NCBI RefSeq assembly: GCF_000708205.1
Contig: NW_014575560.1
Coordinates: 126,501-190,500 of the forward strand
Origin: Mixia osmundae IAM 14324
Lineage: Eukaryota > Basidiomycota > Mixiomycetes > Mixiales > Mixiaceae
Length of the DNA: 64,000 bases
Direction of reading: 5' to 3'
How positions within the stretch are numbered: the first letter of the stretch is position 1; every line of letters begins with the position of its first letter. Position numbers and translations under genes: made by a program. The notes under the pieces were generated by a model, which made no database searches, had not been told where the DNA came from, and saw only the letters and a program-made list of their open reading frames with translations. This document shows, one piece after another, positions 20,809-32,622 of the stretch.

Positions 20809-21918
20809 CTATGTCCAATTTGGCAAATCGTTGGGTTGGGGCTGTAAGGTGAGATGTGTGAGAGGTTCGACAGCCGATACGCCGCCGAAAAAGTCAGTCA
20901 GCAGGACTTGCCCTAGTGAGCGATCGAATAGGTCTGAGCGGACGCCAGGATTGGAGTGCATCTCATCGAAAGAATAGCGGTCAAACTGAATCGCAATCAG
21001 TTTGGCTCAGTGAGAGGCTGTGACAGACATACCAGAGACTGCATGGTCGTCTGGCTGGTCTTGTTGACGCCCTCGAGAAAATTGAGGACAAAGTGAGTGA
21101 ATCTGTCAATGACCGCAACCCCTATATCTTGATCTGCATGATGGGAGTATGAGTTCTCTCCTTTGGCCGAGCAGCCGGTGGCGAGCACATTGGGCGTGTA
21201 GATCTTGGAGTACAAGGTATTGGCCTGACAAGTGTCGGCCATGAAGAAGAGCTCGTTGAAGCGATGCTTCTGCGACATCTGCTCGAATGCATCTGCCAGA
21301 TCGAAAGCAGAGATCTCCTCAGAATCTTGGAACTTGAGGAACTCGTCGCCGCCGTGTCCTGTCATGTAGACGAAGACGTTTGAGTTCTCATCTGTATTGA
21401 GACGCTTCGAATTGGGCGTCCCCTCCGGCACTCTGCCTGCGCCGCCGACTGGCTCAGCACGGCGGATTGGAGCGCGTTGGATTGACTTGCCTGTCAGCAG
21501 GCGGATAAAGTTCTCCACAGAGACTTCCTCGCCTCTGTAGTCCACCTCGATGTTTTCCCCGTAGAGATCGAGCATTCGGGCAGCATTGCTGTACACCGTG
21601 CCTGCGAACATATTGCGCGGATTGCAGGCGGCATCGTCGGCGAGCATGAGGATGATATGTGAGTCCGGTATACCCAGTCGTTTGACGGTCCTGTACATCC
21701 CTAGCGTATTGGCCATATGTCTATAGTTGAACCTGTGACCGTTCCGACTCGTGAGCTTGCGCACGGCCTGGAGGCAGGCCTGCTGACCAGAAGCGAGAGG
21801 TGCAGACGAGGACAGCCCAATTGTTCGTGTGTCGGCTGCCGGGCGTCTCGCTTGCAGGTGCATATGTGATCAGACAGAGAAGCCCGAGCCATCGGAGGAG
21901 CAGCATTGCCGTACGCAT
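20809..21918 (-). CDS. GPI8: GPI-anchor transamidase catalytic subunit
   Basis: Exons 21788-21918, 21033-21732 and 20809-20985 give 335 residues. A signal peptide ([20 protein letters not shown]) is followed by [33 protein letters not shown] and [13 protein letters not shown]. The catalytic His lies in [14 protein letters not shown] and the catalytic Cys in [16 protein letters not shown], as in C13-family peptidases. The last exon carries [11 protein letters not shown]8/PIG-K cleaves the C-terminal signal of precursor proteins and attaches the GPI anchor in the ER lumen. Odd point: the protein ends shortly after the DFFGG block without the C-terminal transmembrane helix of the yeast and human enzymes. 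I saw no further splice that would add one. The carboxylesterase in this window is a plausible substrate class. Confidence 0.93.
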
Positions 21919-22008
21919 GGCGCATAGCGAGACCAGAGCCGTACACTCTCTGCAACGTGGCAAGCTCGCCGTCGCGTGTCGGCTCCTCTTTGTGCAAGGA
22001 AATTGGAC

Positions 22009-23008
22009 ATGGCCATGCCTGGTAAGCTTGCTGCTCGGCATAATGACAGCTCACGGCTCACTGTGATAGCACGGAACAGGCTTGGTCGGCTATGGCAGCA
22101 GCGATGGCGAACCGGATGACGTGCAAGTGCCAAGTCCAAAGGCACGTACATCACAATTGGAGCCCACAGCAAGATGAGCTCACAAGGCCGGAGATGCGCA
22201 GCAGGCCAGCATAGCTGCAGTGCAGACGATCACGTCGGACACAGCAAGGAGCACGCCGGAGCGAGTGAACACGCCTACGAGATTGTTAGCGGGCGTCAGG
22301 ATACCGAGCAATCAGGTCGGCTCGGGCTCGTCTTTGCAGATCAGTTCTGTGCCTCAAGCCACTCGATCGAGCGCCAAGAAGCAAAGCAACGGTTCACGAC
22401 CTCCTTCGACGTCTCCACCTGTCCAGCGCGTCGGATCACCTGATGGCACTCGAGGCAGTCCCCGAGTGATACAGGACACGCCAAAGCTTGCTGCGGGCCT
22501 GCTGTCTGACGAACGACGGCTTGCTTTGCTGCAACGGATGGGTGTAGATCCTTCGAGCTCAGCAGAGCCAGTATCAGAGACGCTCGAAGCCAAGCTCGCT
22601 ACGTTTCACGAACTGAAATCGACTGGCATTCATTTCAACGACACGCTCGTACGCAACAAAGCCTTTCGTAATCCCCATATCCTGTCCAAGCTCGTCGACT
22701 TTCTCAACATCGACGAGAAGACGAGCAATTTTCCCAAATCTGTCTGGGACGCCCAGCATGGTCTACCGCCCGAAGCTTCTGCTTCTCGCATAGGTAGGCC
22801 CTCGATTGCTGTACGGCGATTGATGCTGATGTCTGGGAAATGCCCAGCTGAAGCGCAGAAGAGACGAGCGGAGGAGCGAACGGCTGCGCAAGCGCCTGGC
22901 AAACGATCCGCTATCGCATTCGAGTCATCTTCAAGCAGACGGCCAGAGGAGTATAGTCGCCAGAACGACAAGAGACGAAGGAGTCGCAGCCCACCAAGAC
23001 GGCGCTGA
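22009..23008 (+). CDS. HCNGP / SAP30-binding-protein family protein
   Basis: Exons 22009-22021, 22080-22145, 22194-22793 and 22848-23008 give 279 residues. The first splice yields MAMPGLVGYGSSDGEPD, the short acidic start common in this family. A Ser/Pro/Arg-rich region follows. The HCNGP domain is KLATFHELKSTGIHFNDTLV, RNKAFRNPHILSKLVDFLNI and DEKTSNFPKSVWD, and a Lys/Arg-rich tail ends RSRSPPRRR. Human SAP30BP acts in transcriptional regulation and in splicing of short introns; that role is known for the family and not shown here. The head-to-head gap with GPI8 is 90 bp. It ends 14 bp from the DNAJC17-like gene, another splicing-linked protein. Confidence 0.88.
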
Positions 23009-23022
23009 ATACTCGAGAGTGG

Positions 23023-23995
23023 TTAGGTACTGGCATCTTGCTCTGCTAGCTCAGCCATTAGTCGTGCTCGCTCGGCTTCGCGTTCTCGAAGTCGGCCGAG
23101 GGTGAGTTCCTCGAGGGTGACACTAGCCGCAGGAGGCACTTCGACCTCTCTGTCGCTCTGTGTTGGCAACTTGCCTGCTCGGGAGGGCGGCTCGCCTGCC
23201 CAGGTGATAGAAATATGCTCAAAAGCGGTGTTGGGTGTTGCCGATGCTCGAACGGCCCTCACTGCTGCTGCAATGCTGCCGAAGACGACAAGAGCAGTGT
23301 TGGACTTTGCGTCTGCTTTGACGGGTGCCAGTACGATCGATTCGACTGCGCCCAGAGAGGCAAGAAGCTCCTTCAGTCGCGCTTGCGAGTCGAGATCGGG
23401 CAAATATTTCTTCCGCCATCTCAGCCGTACTGTGCTCTCCAGCGAAGCTGTCTGCTGCGCATCCTCCGGGACTCTAGCAACAGAGGGAGGCGGAGTTGCA
23501 GGGGCATTGTTGCGACGGGATTGCAAGAGAGCCTCTTTCATTCGCTGCGCTTCAGACTTGAGTCTCTCAACTTCCTGACCGCGCTGACTCGTCTGCCGAT
23601 CTGAAGACTCCTTTGATAGCTTGTAAGCTCTCTCGCGCGCTTCGAGATCGACGAGATCGGTCTTGCGCTTCTTGTCGAGTGAAGCGAATCGTTGTGCTTT
23701 CGCGCGATGGTGCGCTTGTAATTTGTCATGCGATGCTCGCCTTACCGGGTCTTGCAGGAGCTCATAGGCTAGCGTGAGCTCGTGGAACTGCGCCGCCGCT
23801 TGTGCGTTGCCGGGATTGCGATCAGGATGGACTTTGAGCGATTGCTGAAGCGTACCGGGAGTGCATCAGCTTGGGCGTCATGACAGTCTGCCGGCCACGA
23901 CGTACCTTTCGGTAGGCTGACTTGATCTCCGCCAGTGTCGCTGCATTGGCGACACTGAGCAGCTCGTAAGGGTCCTTGGCTGGCGGCTCAGCCAT
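23023..23995 (-). CDS. DNAJC17/Cwf23-like J-domain protein with C-terminal RRM
   Basis: Exons 23906-23995 and 23023-23844 give 303 residues, close to human DNAJC17. The N-terminal J domain reads PAKDPYELLSVANAATLAEI, KSAYRK, then QSLKVHPDRNPGN with the HPD tripeptide, and ELTLAYELLQDPVRR. A charged coiled-coil region follows (about residues 90-170). The C-terminal third (VRLRWRKKYLPDLDSQARL, TALVVFGSIAAAVRAVRA) fits an RRM. Orthologues associate with the spliceosome (Cwf23 in yeasts). Convergent with the HCNGP gene, 14 bp apart. Confidence 0.88.
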
Positions 23996-24110
23996 CTTGC
24001 CGCTCGTCGTCTGACTCGCCTACGATTTGGTAGCGACAGCGCGATGGCCCAAGAGTCACCTGCAAGGCGTCGAATCTATACCCGCCTGCCCTCGCTGATC
24101 AGCTTCGAGG

Positions 24111-25572
24111 ATGCCAAAGCGACCAGCAGGCATCGGCGCAGCTCAGAAGAAGTCAAAATCAGCCAGACACGAGCCCGTTGCATCTACGTCTGCACCACAA
24201 ACGGACACAAAGACCGTCAAGCTCTCGACAGGGTTGAGCCCAGGAGCAGAACTCGAGCAGCTCCGCACAGAAGCAGACAAGCACGCGACAAAGGACGGCA
24301 CCGGCACGGACCAAGACCAAGCAGACCATGTGCGCGCTTTGCTCTGGGAATGCGAGCGACTTCAAAACCTCGCCTCGTTGGATTATGAAGTGGCGACCGC
24401 GATAGGCGCAGACGGAGAGACGAGCAGGTTGACACGGAAGGCTCATCGTGAGATCGTTGAGCTTGCGCGTACCAGAGTGCTCGACGAACACCAGGGCTGG
24501 GCGGTCTGGCAATTATGCTGTTTGCTCTTCAAAGATGACGGTCATCATGGCCAGCGTCTCAAGGCAAACGAGCCTGGAGATCTGCTCGTGTGGCTCACAG
24601 CATCGTACGAGAAGCTCGTGGCAGCCTCTGTGCCGATGTCTGCCTCACAAAGACGAGCGCTCCTCGAGCGAGCAAACGCGGTCATTGACAAAAGCATACA
24701 CGTATTCGAACAGATCAGACCGTCAGGATCTCTACCTGAGCAGCTGTCGGACGAATCAGAGAGCGAGGGGGATGGATCGCTCCTGCCGGTGTCTCTGTTC
24801 TCGACGCTCGTCTCAGAGCTCGTAGATGTCTTTGAAACACATCAGGCGATCATTGCGCCGAAACGTCGTAGCATCTTTGACGACGACGAGCTCATCCGAG
24901 CCTCACAAGAACTTGCGAGTCACTTCGAACTGCTCATCGGCAGATTGTCACAGCCATCCGACGATGATGGAGCCCAGTACATCCAACTTGCGGATGCCTG
25001 CACCGGAATTTCCGACTTTCTCATCTCTCGTGTACAATCAGCCGTGCACAAGCCAGGCAAAGAAGATGCCAAGATTCTATTGCGATGCATCGGCAGTATC
25101 TGCTTGTCAGGCGGCTCTCTTATCTGCGCCGCTCTCGTCCGTCTTGCTCAGCTCGACGACGAGACCGACGAGATCGAATTCGATCAGAAGCTCGATATTG
25201 CCCAAAAGCGCTTGCCAGGGTGCTACCAGATTGCTTATGACCTACTCCTGACGGCCATCGACGCCTTTTCGACAGGGATTTCCTTCCATCGATGTGAATG
25301 GGTGCCTTCCGAGCCGTTTACGTCCATCTCTGATCATGAGCCTGCGGATCCGGACGAAGCCGAAAAGGAACAAGATTGGCGTGCTGGGGTGCCATCTCCG
25401 CACATCATGGTTTGTGATGCCTGCTGACGCTAGAGCACAGTTGAGCGAGGCGTACTATTGCCTGAACGCTTTGGAGCGACCAGGCGAGCAGCGGGATAGA
25501 TGGTACACACGGGGCCTCACAACGTCAACACCGCACAGTAGCGAAGAGGTGAATGGGGCAGATGTACATTGA
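24111..25572 (+). CDS. ETT1: Enhancer of translation termination 1 / Nro1-like protein
   Basis: Exons 24111-25388 and 25441-25572 give about 469 residues. The start MPKRPAGIGAAQKKSKS and the TPR-like, helix-rich body (ALLWECERLQNLASLDYEVA, ALLERANAVIDKSIHVFEQI) fit the fungal ETT1/Nro1 family. Nro1 in fission yeast controls the Ofd1 prolyl hydroxylase in oxygen sensing, and ETT1 in budding yeast affects stop-codon read-through. No catalytic motif is seen, as expected. I prefer the 52-nt intron from 25389 over a 31-nt one from 25410; both keep frame. The assignment rests on the N-terminus and general pattern, so moderate confidence. It ends 9 bp from bystin. Confidence 0.72.
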
Positions 25573-25581
25573 CAACAGAAT

Positions 25582-27265
25582 CTACAACATCATCTCTACT
25601 TCTGCGTCCCTCGGCACACTCGACGCAATCTCTCGCCGTATCTCCGGTGTGATCTGAGCGTGGTTCTGGATCCGCAATACCTCGAGCAATGCAGTCTTTT
25701 GCTCTTCTGTCAGATCTTGCTTATACCTGCAGGACATATGAGCTACACCCATGCGATCTATGCACGCAGCGCACCTCTGGACGAAGACGAGGAAAGATTG
25801 GTGCCAGAGTACTGGCAACTGCCTCGAATCGTGCTTGAAGCGGATAAAGTGAAAGACGATCGCATCGACGACCTTGTACGGCAGCGCATACTTCTTGTCG
25901 AGCAGCACGCGAATAAACAAGCTGTTCGGACCTGTCTGACAGTATGAGCAATCCTTCATGGGCAGGATGAGTGAGCGCACCCGAGTACTCCATATCGGCA
26001 AGCTTGAGCAGCGCTGCTCCCGAGTGCAATACAGGCACACTCACTTTCGAGAGCACACTGCCCACGATTGCAGCTTCGCGGAGAGTGCAATTGCCACTCT
26101 GTTGCAGCTGAGTAAGGAGAGGTTCGCTGAGTGTAGAGACGAAACGACTGACCTCGCAAAGGGGAAAGAGGATGCCTTTGAAAAACGCTGCAGGCTTGTA
26201 GAGCGCCTTCTTGATGGCCATATAAAGCTGCACGCTGAGCTTCTTTTCCATCGCAATCTCCTCTCTGATCTTGTCGAGTAGGATCTCCTGGAAGAAATTC
26301 TGACTCTGGCGCGGATCGAGATTGGAAGCGAAGATGCGTGTGGCGGCATAGGTCGCGTGAGGGGTCCAGTTCTGCGGCCGAGTGAGCGAGAGCAGAGTTG
26401 GCCACATCGGTAGCGTAGGCAGGATCTTGAAAGCTTTGGGGAGAGGACCTGACTTGTATCGCGATAGTAGCTGACCCACTCTGTGCGATGATGATTCAGC
26501 GCGCGCATCTGTAAGATATCAAGTCGTTCACTTTGAGTAGACTTCGACGACCTTTGGGTTGAGCTCAGCTGCGCCAGAGACAGACTTTGGTGCTGTTCGT
26601 CTCGGTCAAAGGAGGTACAAGCAGACTGCGAGACTAGCTGACCTGTTTTGCCCGCTAGCCTGTCCTCATGTTGCCGGATCTTGGCCAAGATCTTATCAGC
26701 GAGCGTATCGCCTGCCTCGTGATTCATGTCTTCTTGCATCATCCGAAACTGCTCGTCCGTCATCTCCTCGTATTCTTCCTCCGCTTCTGCCTCGTCAAAA
26801 TCGAGCTCATCCTCCTCTTCATCTTCACTGAGCGCGTCGTCTTTGGCTTGCGCAAGCCGGGACGCCGGTGTTCGTCTGCTCGGACGTCAGCGGTGTCATG
26901 CGGCAGTATCATCGATCACGAACGATGGCAGAGCTGCAGGTTCAGGCAGGTTGCCTTGCTGCAGAGCTAATTCTTCGTCTTGCTGTTCTCGCGCCAAATG
27001 CAGGATGCGTTTCGTCAAGTCTGCTCGAGCCTGTTCGATCGCAAGGACGCATGAGCTTTCGTCAGTCTGGATGATCTGCATGCAAGCTCGCCTTCTGCGG
27101 TACGCCCTCTTGATCATCATCTGCGCCTTTCCCTGTCTTTTTCTGCTTGCGCTCAGACTTGACCTTGAGCGGCCGCCCTGCCTTGTCTTCGGCAATCTGA
27201 TGAGCCAGTGGTGTGTGCATCATCTTGCCGTCTCTTCCGGCTTTGCTCTTGAGCTTGATGCCCAT
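25582..27265 (-). CDS. ENP1: Bystin, 40S ribosome-biogenesis factor
   Basis: About seven exons. The N-terminus [20 protein letters not shown] is Lys-rich. Next come [20 protein letters not shown] and an acidic stretch before [17 protein letters not shown]. Core blocks: [12 protein letters not shown] joined to [113 protein letters not shown] and [15 protein letters not shown]. Enp1/bystin is needed for small-subunit processing and export of pre-40S particles. Splice sites in the first third (26770-27130) are approximate; the later ones are clear. Head-to-head with the M28 peptidase gene. Confidence 0.92.
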
Positions 27266-27371
27266 GCTTCGTCCAGTCGTCACCTTGCTCGTCGGCGCAA
27301 GATTTATTTGCTCGCTGGCGACAGCGCGACTGCTCCTCCAGCTCGAGCGCCGCTCCGTGAAGAGGGCCGTC

Positions 27372-29755
27372 ATGCAGTACGAGAAGCTCTCACAGACAAA
27401 GCTAGAGCTTCCGCCGGCTCAACAGAATCGACGACGACTTTCGAAGCGAGAGCGGATCACTTTGTTCGCTAGCTCATTGGCATCAATTGTCTGGACTGCT
27501 TGGGTGATCGGGCTCATCCAAACACCCGCACTAGAGCTCCAATGGCTCTCGGATCTGGTTCGAATGGACCGGGCACATCTCAGCTATCAAAGCTTGCAAG
27601 ATTCGACTATGCCCCAGGACGTTTTGGAGCGACAATACCTTGCAATGCCGTCGAGCGAGCGAATCGCGTCCAACCTGCAGGCGATGACATCGAAGGCTCA
27701 TTTGGCAGGGACATCGCAAGGCAAATTGTCTGCGTACGATGTTCAGCGACAATGGCGCACCAGTCTCGGTCTGCCGGCTCAGCTTGACGATCTTGTGACG
27801 GTCGAAAGCGGCACAACGGACAGTAGGCGGCTCATGACACAAACAAGCCCCAAAGTCGACAAGATCAGAGCCTGGACCGATACATACTATCCTCTGCTCA
27901 ACTATCCTGTTCTGCGCTCAGTCAAGCTGTGCAATGCTTCAGAGGTCGTCTTTCGAGCCGCAATGCGTGAAAATGTCTTTATCGAGGAGGATCCCACGAG
28001 CGCGACTGGCAATGAAGACGTACCCACCTTTCATGGCTACAGCAAGAACGGCTCCGCCACGGGGCAATACGTCTACGCAAATTACGGCCGAGTGGAAGAC
28101 TTTGAGCTGCTCAGATCCAAAGGCATCTCCGTCACCGACAAGATCGTGCTTGTCCGATATGGCGGCGTGTTTCGAGGTCTCAAAGTCTGGCTAGCCCAGC
28201 AAGCAGGCGCATCAGCCGTGCTCATCTATACCGATCCTGCAGAGGACGGCAACATCACCCTCGCCAATGGCCACAAAGCATACCCATTCGGGCCAGCAAG
28301 AGAGCCTACTTCGGTCCAGCGTGGCAGCGTTCAGCTCATCTCTGTCTATCCTGGTGATCCTCTGACACCCAACAAGCCAGCGTACGAGCATGCAGAACGA
28401 CTAGGCGCAGATGATCCGAGCAGCCTTGTGCGGATACCCAGTCTGCCTCTCTCGTATGTCGATGCTTTGCCCCTACTTCAGGCCTTGGAAGGGCGCGGAC
28501 AGCAACTGGAAGGTTTCAGTGGCGCGCTCGACCTTTCTTATTGGACCGGTCCGTCTGAGCTCGAGATCGAGGTCGTCAACGTTGTCAAAGGGGGCGTAAC
28601 GCCAATCTACAACACATATGCCATGATCGAAGGCCAGATTGCAGACGAAGTCGTCATAGTTGGCAATCACAGAGATGCGTGGGTCTTCGGCGCTGCCGAT
28701 CCTTCTTCTGGCACTGCCGCTGTACACGAAATCGTCCACGGGTTCGCCGAGCTCATGAGGCAAGGCTGGAAGCCTGTCAGAAGCATCCTGTTTGCCTCGT
28801 GGGACGCAGAAGAGTATGGGCTCGTCGGCTCGACAGAAGCTGGCGAGGACTTTTCCCAGCGATCTTTCGGAGGCACATTCTTCAAAGATCGTGTCGTGAC
28901 TTACCTCAATGTCGATGTCGCTGCGAGCGGCTCACGACTGCACATCGGTGCCTCACCGTCACTCACGCCATTCTATGAGAAGCTCTTATCGGATCTGAAG
29001 ATCGATGCACCGCCTGTAGCACCTCTGGGCTCAGGCTCCGACTTCTCTGTCTTTCTTCAGCATCTCGGGATCGCTTCGTCGGATCTTGGCTTTGCTCGAG
29101 GCGCCGAGGATCCTATCTATCACTATCACAGTCAGTTCGATAGTTTCGCCTGGATGAATCGCTTCGGCGATCCGGGCTTTACTCGCCACGTCAAGATTGC
29201 TCAAGTCATGGGTCTTGCCGCCTTGCGGATTGCGCAGCCTATCATACTACCGATCAATGTCACTTATTATTCCAACGTCCTATTCGACGACTTTGATCGA
29301 ATCAGCAAGATTGCCAGAGACTTCGATGCGAAAGCAGACATAGGACTGGCTCAGCTACAGAATGCAGTCAAGGCTCTCTCACGCGCGACGACCTCCTTCT
29401 CGAAGCGAGCGAGCAAGCTACAGAGTCTCACGAGCTTACCGCATTGCTCCAGCCGGCAAGCTCGTCGCGTCAACTCGCAGCTGCGAACGTTCGAAAGCGG
29501 CTTTCTGGCAAGGTCGGGCGGTCTTCCTGGGCGGAAGTGGTACAAGGTGAGCTTCCCACCCCTTGCTTTGACCAGCTGCTCATAGACAAACAGCATCTGG
29601 GTGTAGCGCCCGGCAGATATTTGGGCTACGGTGCAACCACTTTTCCTGGCGTCACAGAAGCGCTCACGCTTGACAAGGACATCAAGGAGGCTAGGCGAGA
29701 GGTCAAGCGATTGGTGTATGCATTAAGGAAGACAGCAAGAGGGCTCTCTCGCTAG
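27372..29755 (+). CDS. M28-family metallopeptidase, transferrin-receptor/GCPII-like (Vps70-like)
   Basis: Exons 27372-29546 and 29594-29755 give 778 residues. A short cytoplasmic start is followed by one signal-anchor helix (ITLFASSLASIVWTAWVIGL), so a type II membrane protein is expected. A protease-associated domain (TDKIVLVRYGGVFRGLKVWL, AGASAVLIYTDP) precedes the peptidase domain. Metal ligands and catalytic residues are visible in VGNHRDAWVFGAADPSSGTA, SWDAEEYGLVGST and TYLNVDVAASG. A C-terminal dimerisation-type domain ends in ALRKTARGLSR. Family members include yeast Vps70/Tre1 and human glutamate carboxypeptidase II. The zinc ligands look intact, so activity is plausible. The ATG at 27372 is preferred over earlier starts that would overlap the bystin start. 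Confidence 0.9.
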
Positions 29756-30734
29756 GCATGGCTTGCTCCTGTGTTGTATTACTGGTCTGTTATTTCTTAT
29801 GCCCATGCTGCGAATTGCGCCAGCTTATGCCAACCTGACAAGCGTTATCTGAATGTAAATAGCACTCAGAGCTGCTCCAATTGTGCTGCTGGTCCATCGT
29901 AATATGTGGGACTCGGCTTGATGCGTTTCGGGTTTCGCTCAGCTCAAATTGCTCAGCGCGCGTCGCGACCGGATGCAGATGCCGGATGTTGTGACGCGAC
30001 TGATCTGGTCAGCAGTCGGCATCCATTGACCGACTCACCATCACATTTGCCCGTCCGAGACCTTCTGACCTCACGAGGCGGATCACACAGTCACACACAA
30101 TCAGATCGATCGGAAAGATGCCAGCGTTATCGAGCGATCCGCGGAAGTCGAGATAGTGCCTCCTTTCGCATTTCACGTGAACCGCATGCTGGCCTCGCGG
30201 TGTCTCTTCTCGGCCATGGCGTGCGGTTGAGCAGCTCGAAACGCTCGACGGGGCAGACGGATTCGAACAAACGAGCGCGCGGAAGATTCTGACAGCTGTC
30301 ATGCGTTCAAAGCGCTATGCAACCTCGCCCCATTGCGCGTCATGTGGCTACCTTGGCAAGGTTTCCGAGACATCGTCTGCGCTGCGGGCGGCTCAGAGGA
30401 CATCCAATTATGCGAAGCACAGACTGCGGAAGTCTATGCGAAGTGTTTGGCGGTCGATCGGCACCGAGCGAACAGAGCGGGTACATGGCCGCTCTTGCAA
30501 TATTGCGTGCCGAGATCCACATCTGAAAGCCAGACGAACCGGATACTTCGACGAAGCGCGCGGAGTCAGCAGGAAGGCGAGAGATGTCATGACCGGGAGG
30601 CGAAGCAGCTTACTTCGTCGGTATGTCAATAGCACGATTCACGTGATACGCGTCGAGGTAACAGATCGTTTACCGGTCTACCTCCTTCGCGCGCGATACT
30701 ACTCGTACAACTATTCTATATACCAGGCTCAGAA
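29756..30734 (+). other. About 1 kb without a recognised gene; possible spliced coding exons at 30100-30632
   Basis: One frame between 30095 and 30530 reads protein-like on both sides of a single in-frame stop: QIDRKDASVIERSAEVEIVP, FAFHVNRMLASRCLFSAMA, then SCHAFKALCNLAPLRVMWLP, DIVCAAGGSEDIQLCEAQTA and EVYAKCLAVDRHRANRAGTW. A short phase-2 intron (about 30222-30257) could remove the stop, but 36 nt is shorter than most introns here and no start exon is clear. No family is recognised. Opposite-strand ORFs (30009-30302, 30408-30635) look weaker. Confidence 0.3.
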
Positions 30735-32215
30735 ATGCCGAGCGCTTCTGGTCGCTCATCGACTCACACGTCCGAGCTGCTCACTTTGCTGACCGAGCTA
30801 AGAGCGGAGCGTACGATTCGAGCAAATGCGCTCGCCCTCGTGCACGCTTCGGACCTACGCATTGCTGCCATGGTCAAAGCTATCAACGACCGCCTCAAAG
30901 AGCCCGGAACGCCGCTCATCTCGACTTCGGACGATACGGACGCAAGCGACTATGCAACGGATCAAGGTGCTTAGGTCTCTCCCAAGTTTGCGAAATCGCT
31001 CACACGGGGTCATAGAGGGAACCCATACTCCCAATCCAGCCAGTCCGATCAAGACCTGCGCCCCAGAGGACGGTGCGTGTTGTTGTACTGTCTTGCCCTG
31101 GCTGTTCTGACCCGATCAGACAATGCAGTCTATCCGCTCATGGATTTTAATGCATCGTACATCGATGCTCCGTCAAAAGACTCGACGATCGACGAACTAC
31201 CCATCAGTGAGAGCTCGCAAACGCGCCAAACAAAGCGCGAGCTGACATGCCCACCAGCCTTTCATGACACTCTGCTTGATTTTGAAGCAACATGCACGCG
31301 AGCCCTGACCTACTCTTCAGACGCTCTCGAACATGGGCATACGGGTATGACAAGCGTGGCACATCAGTGTGATGCTTGACTGACGACGTGAACTGCAGAC
31401 GTGGATCATGACCACGCAAAGGAGGACAATCACGATCATCTCGCGAATAATCGCGCAAATGGGATGGCAACTGTCGAGCCTGTCCGATCCGGCCCGAGCA
31501 AGCTCACCTTCATCCTTGCACAATCTCCCGAGCGCCTTGAACATAATCATAAAGCTACCGGCTGTTTCAAATGCCATTCGCAGACGAAGCCCACCACGAG
31601 CTTTGTGGCTCATCCCCATAATCGCGCAGCAAGACGGTACCAGATCTGTCGACCATGCAAGAAACATCTTAGTCAGGCCGTTGCAGCCGATAATGCATCG
31701 ACCAGCAGCTCCGAGGCCGAGCAGAGCATACCAATCGAATCAGGCGAGGGCGATGCGCGCCTTATCAGAACACTCAACCTGCGCTCGACGAACCAAGCGG
31801 TCTTCAAGATTACCATCGGAGAGTCGACACCCGCAAAGGAACACACGACCGCAGAGTTCAGAGGATATCTTCGCCAATACATCCTTGGTACTTTTGCACC
31901 TGACACGGAGCTCATGGCGACTTTCGGCACGTTCCTGAACACGACTGACATCATGAACGGTGCGACATTTGCAGCGGCAGGCCTATAAGCTCACTCTTGC
32001 TCTACAGATCAAAGTGGACCGGCATCCGCAGATCTGCTAGTGCAGCTTTACAAAGGTAGCTCGAGTCCACTGTCACTGCTCCGCTACTCAATTCAAAGCC
32101 ACGCGTCGCAGGACTCGCAATTCGCCACACACGTATGTTGCAGCACGCGTCCAACAAGATCTCTGCACAACTCATCTGGGAAACGCGCACCATCGCAGGC
32201 CTCAACGAGCAGTAA
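30735..32215 (+). CDS. Unidentified 408-residue protein with His-rich stretch and CxxC pair
   Basis: Six exons (30735-30966, 31016-31072, 31120-31344, 31399-31959, 32008-32055, 32112-32215) join in a single frame. All five introns are 47-56 nt GT-AG, so the gene model is well supported even though I recognise no family. Seen: an N-terminal helical region (SELLTLLTELRAERTIRANA), a central His/Asp-rich stretch (EHGHTDVDHDHAKEDNHDH), and a possible zinc-binding pair CFKCHSQ ... QICRPCKKH about 30 residues apart. A C-terminal helical part ends with ISAQLIWETRTIAGLNEQ. There is no signal peptide or membrane segment. Metal binding is inference from residue pattern. A TATA-like tctatata lies just upstream. 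Confidence 0.7.
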
Positions 32216-32581
32216 ACAAATATGAATCGTATTGTACAAACAGTCAAGTCATCTCGCTGTATGAAATAAACATATGGTGCGACGTGAAGCTCGAAGTTCC
32301 TCAAATGCTCCATTGAGACATACCGGCAATCATGCGCCGAGTCGACTGGGCGGCCTACAAGAAAAGGACAGGAGTATTGTATTCTATAGTCACTGCACAT
32401 CACAAGCTTGTCCTTCAGCCTTGAGGTCGATATTGTCGCATTTCTCCAACCACTTGCATGTGCCGCATTTTTCGGCAAAAGCGCGCGATGGAAAGTACAC
32501 GAAGAGAGATGCCTAGTGCCCGGCCCTTCAGCCCTGCGACGATACTCTCGTGAAGGAACATGACCGATTGTAGTCTTGACA

Positions 32582-32622
32582 ACATGCACACATGCACCTG
32601 CACATGCACCTGCACATGCACA
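32582..32622. repeat. Microsatellite of acatgcacctgc units
   Basis: About three imperfect copies of a 12-nt unit (acatgcacctgc) in tandem, followed within 30 nt by a degenerate echo of catgcacagtct. Confidence 0.75.

Noticed and set aside
20870-20881. ggttcgacagcc, resembling a tRNA B box
   Set aside because: No matching A box or cloverleaf around it; it lies inside the GPI8 last exon.
25410-25440. A 31-nt intron in ETT1
   Set aside because: A phase-equivalent donor at 25389 gives a 52-nt intron, the normal size here.
32002-32589. A 195-codon minus-strand ORF
   Set aside because: It overlaps the spliced 3' exons of the 408-residue gene and has no motif or splice support.
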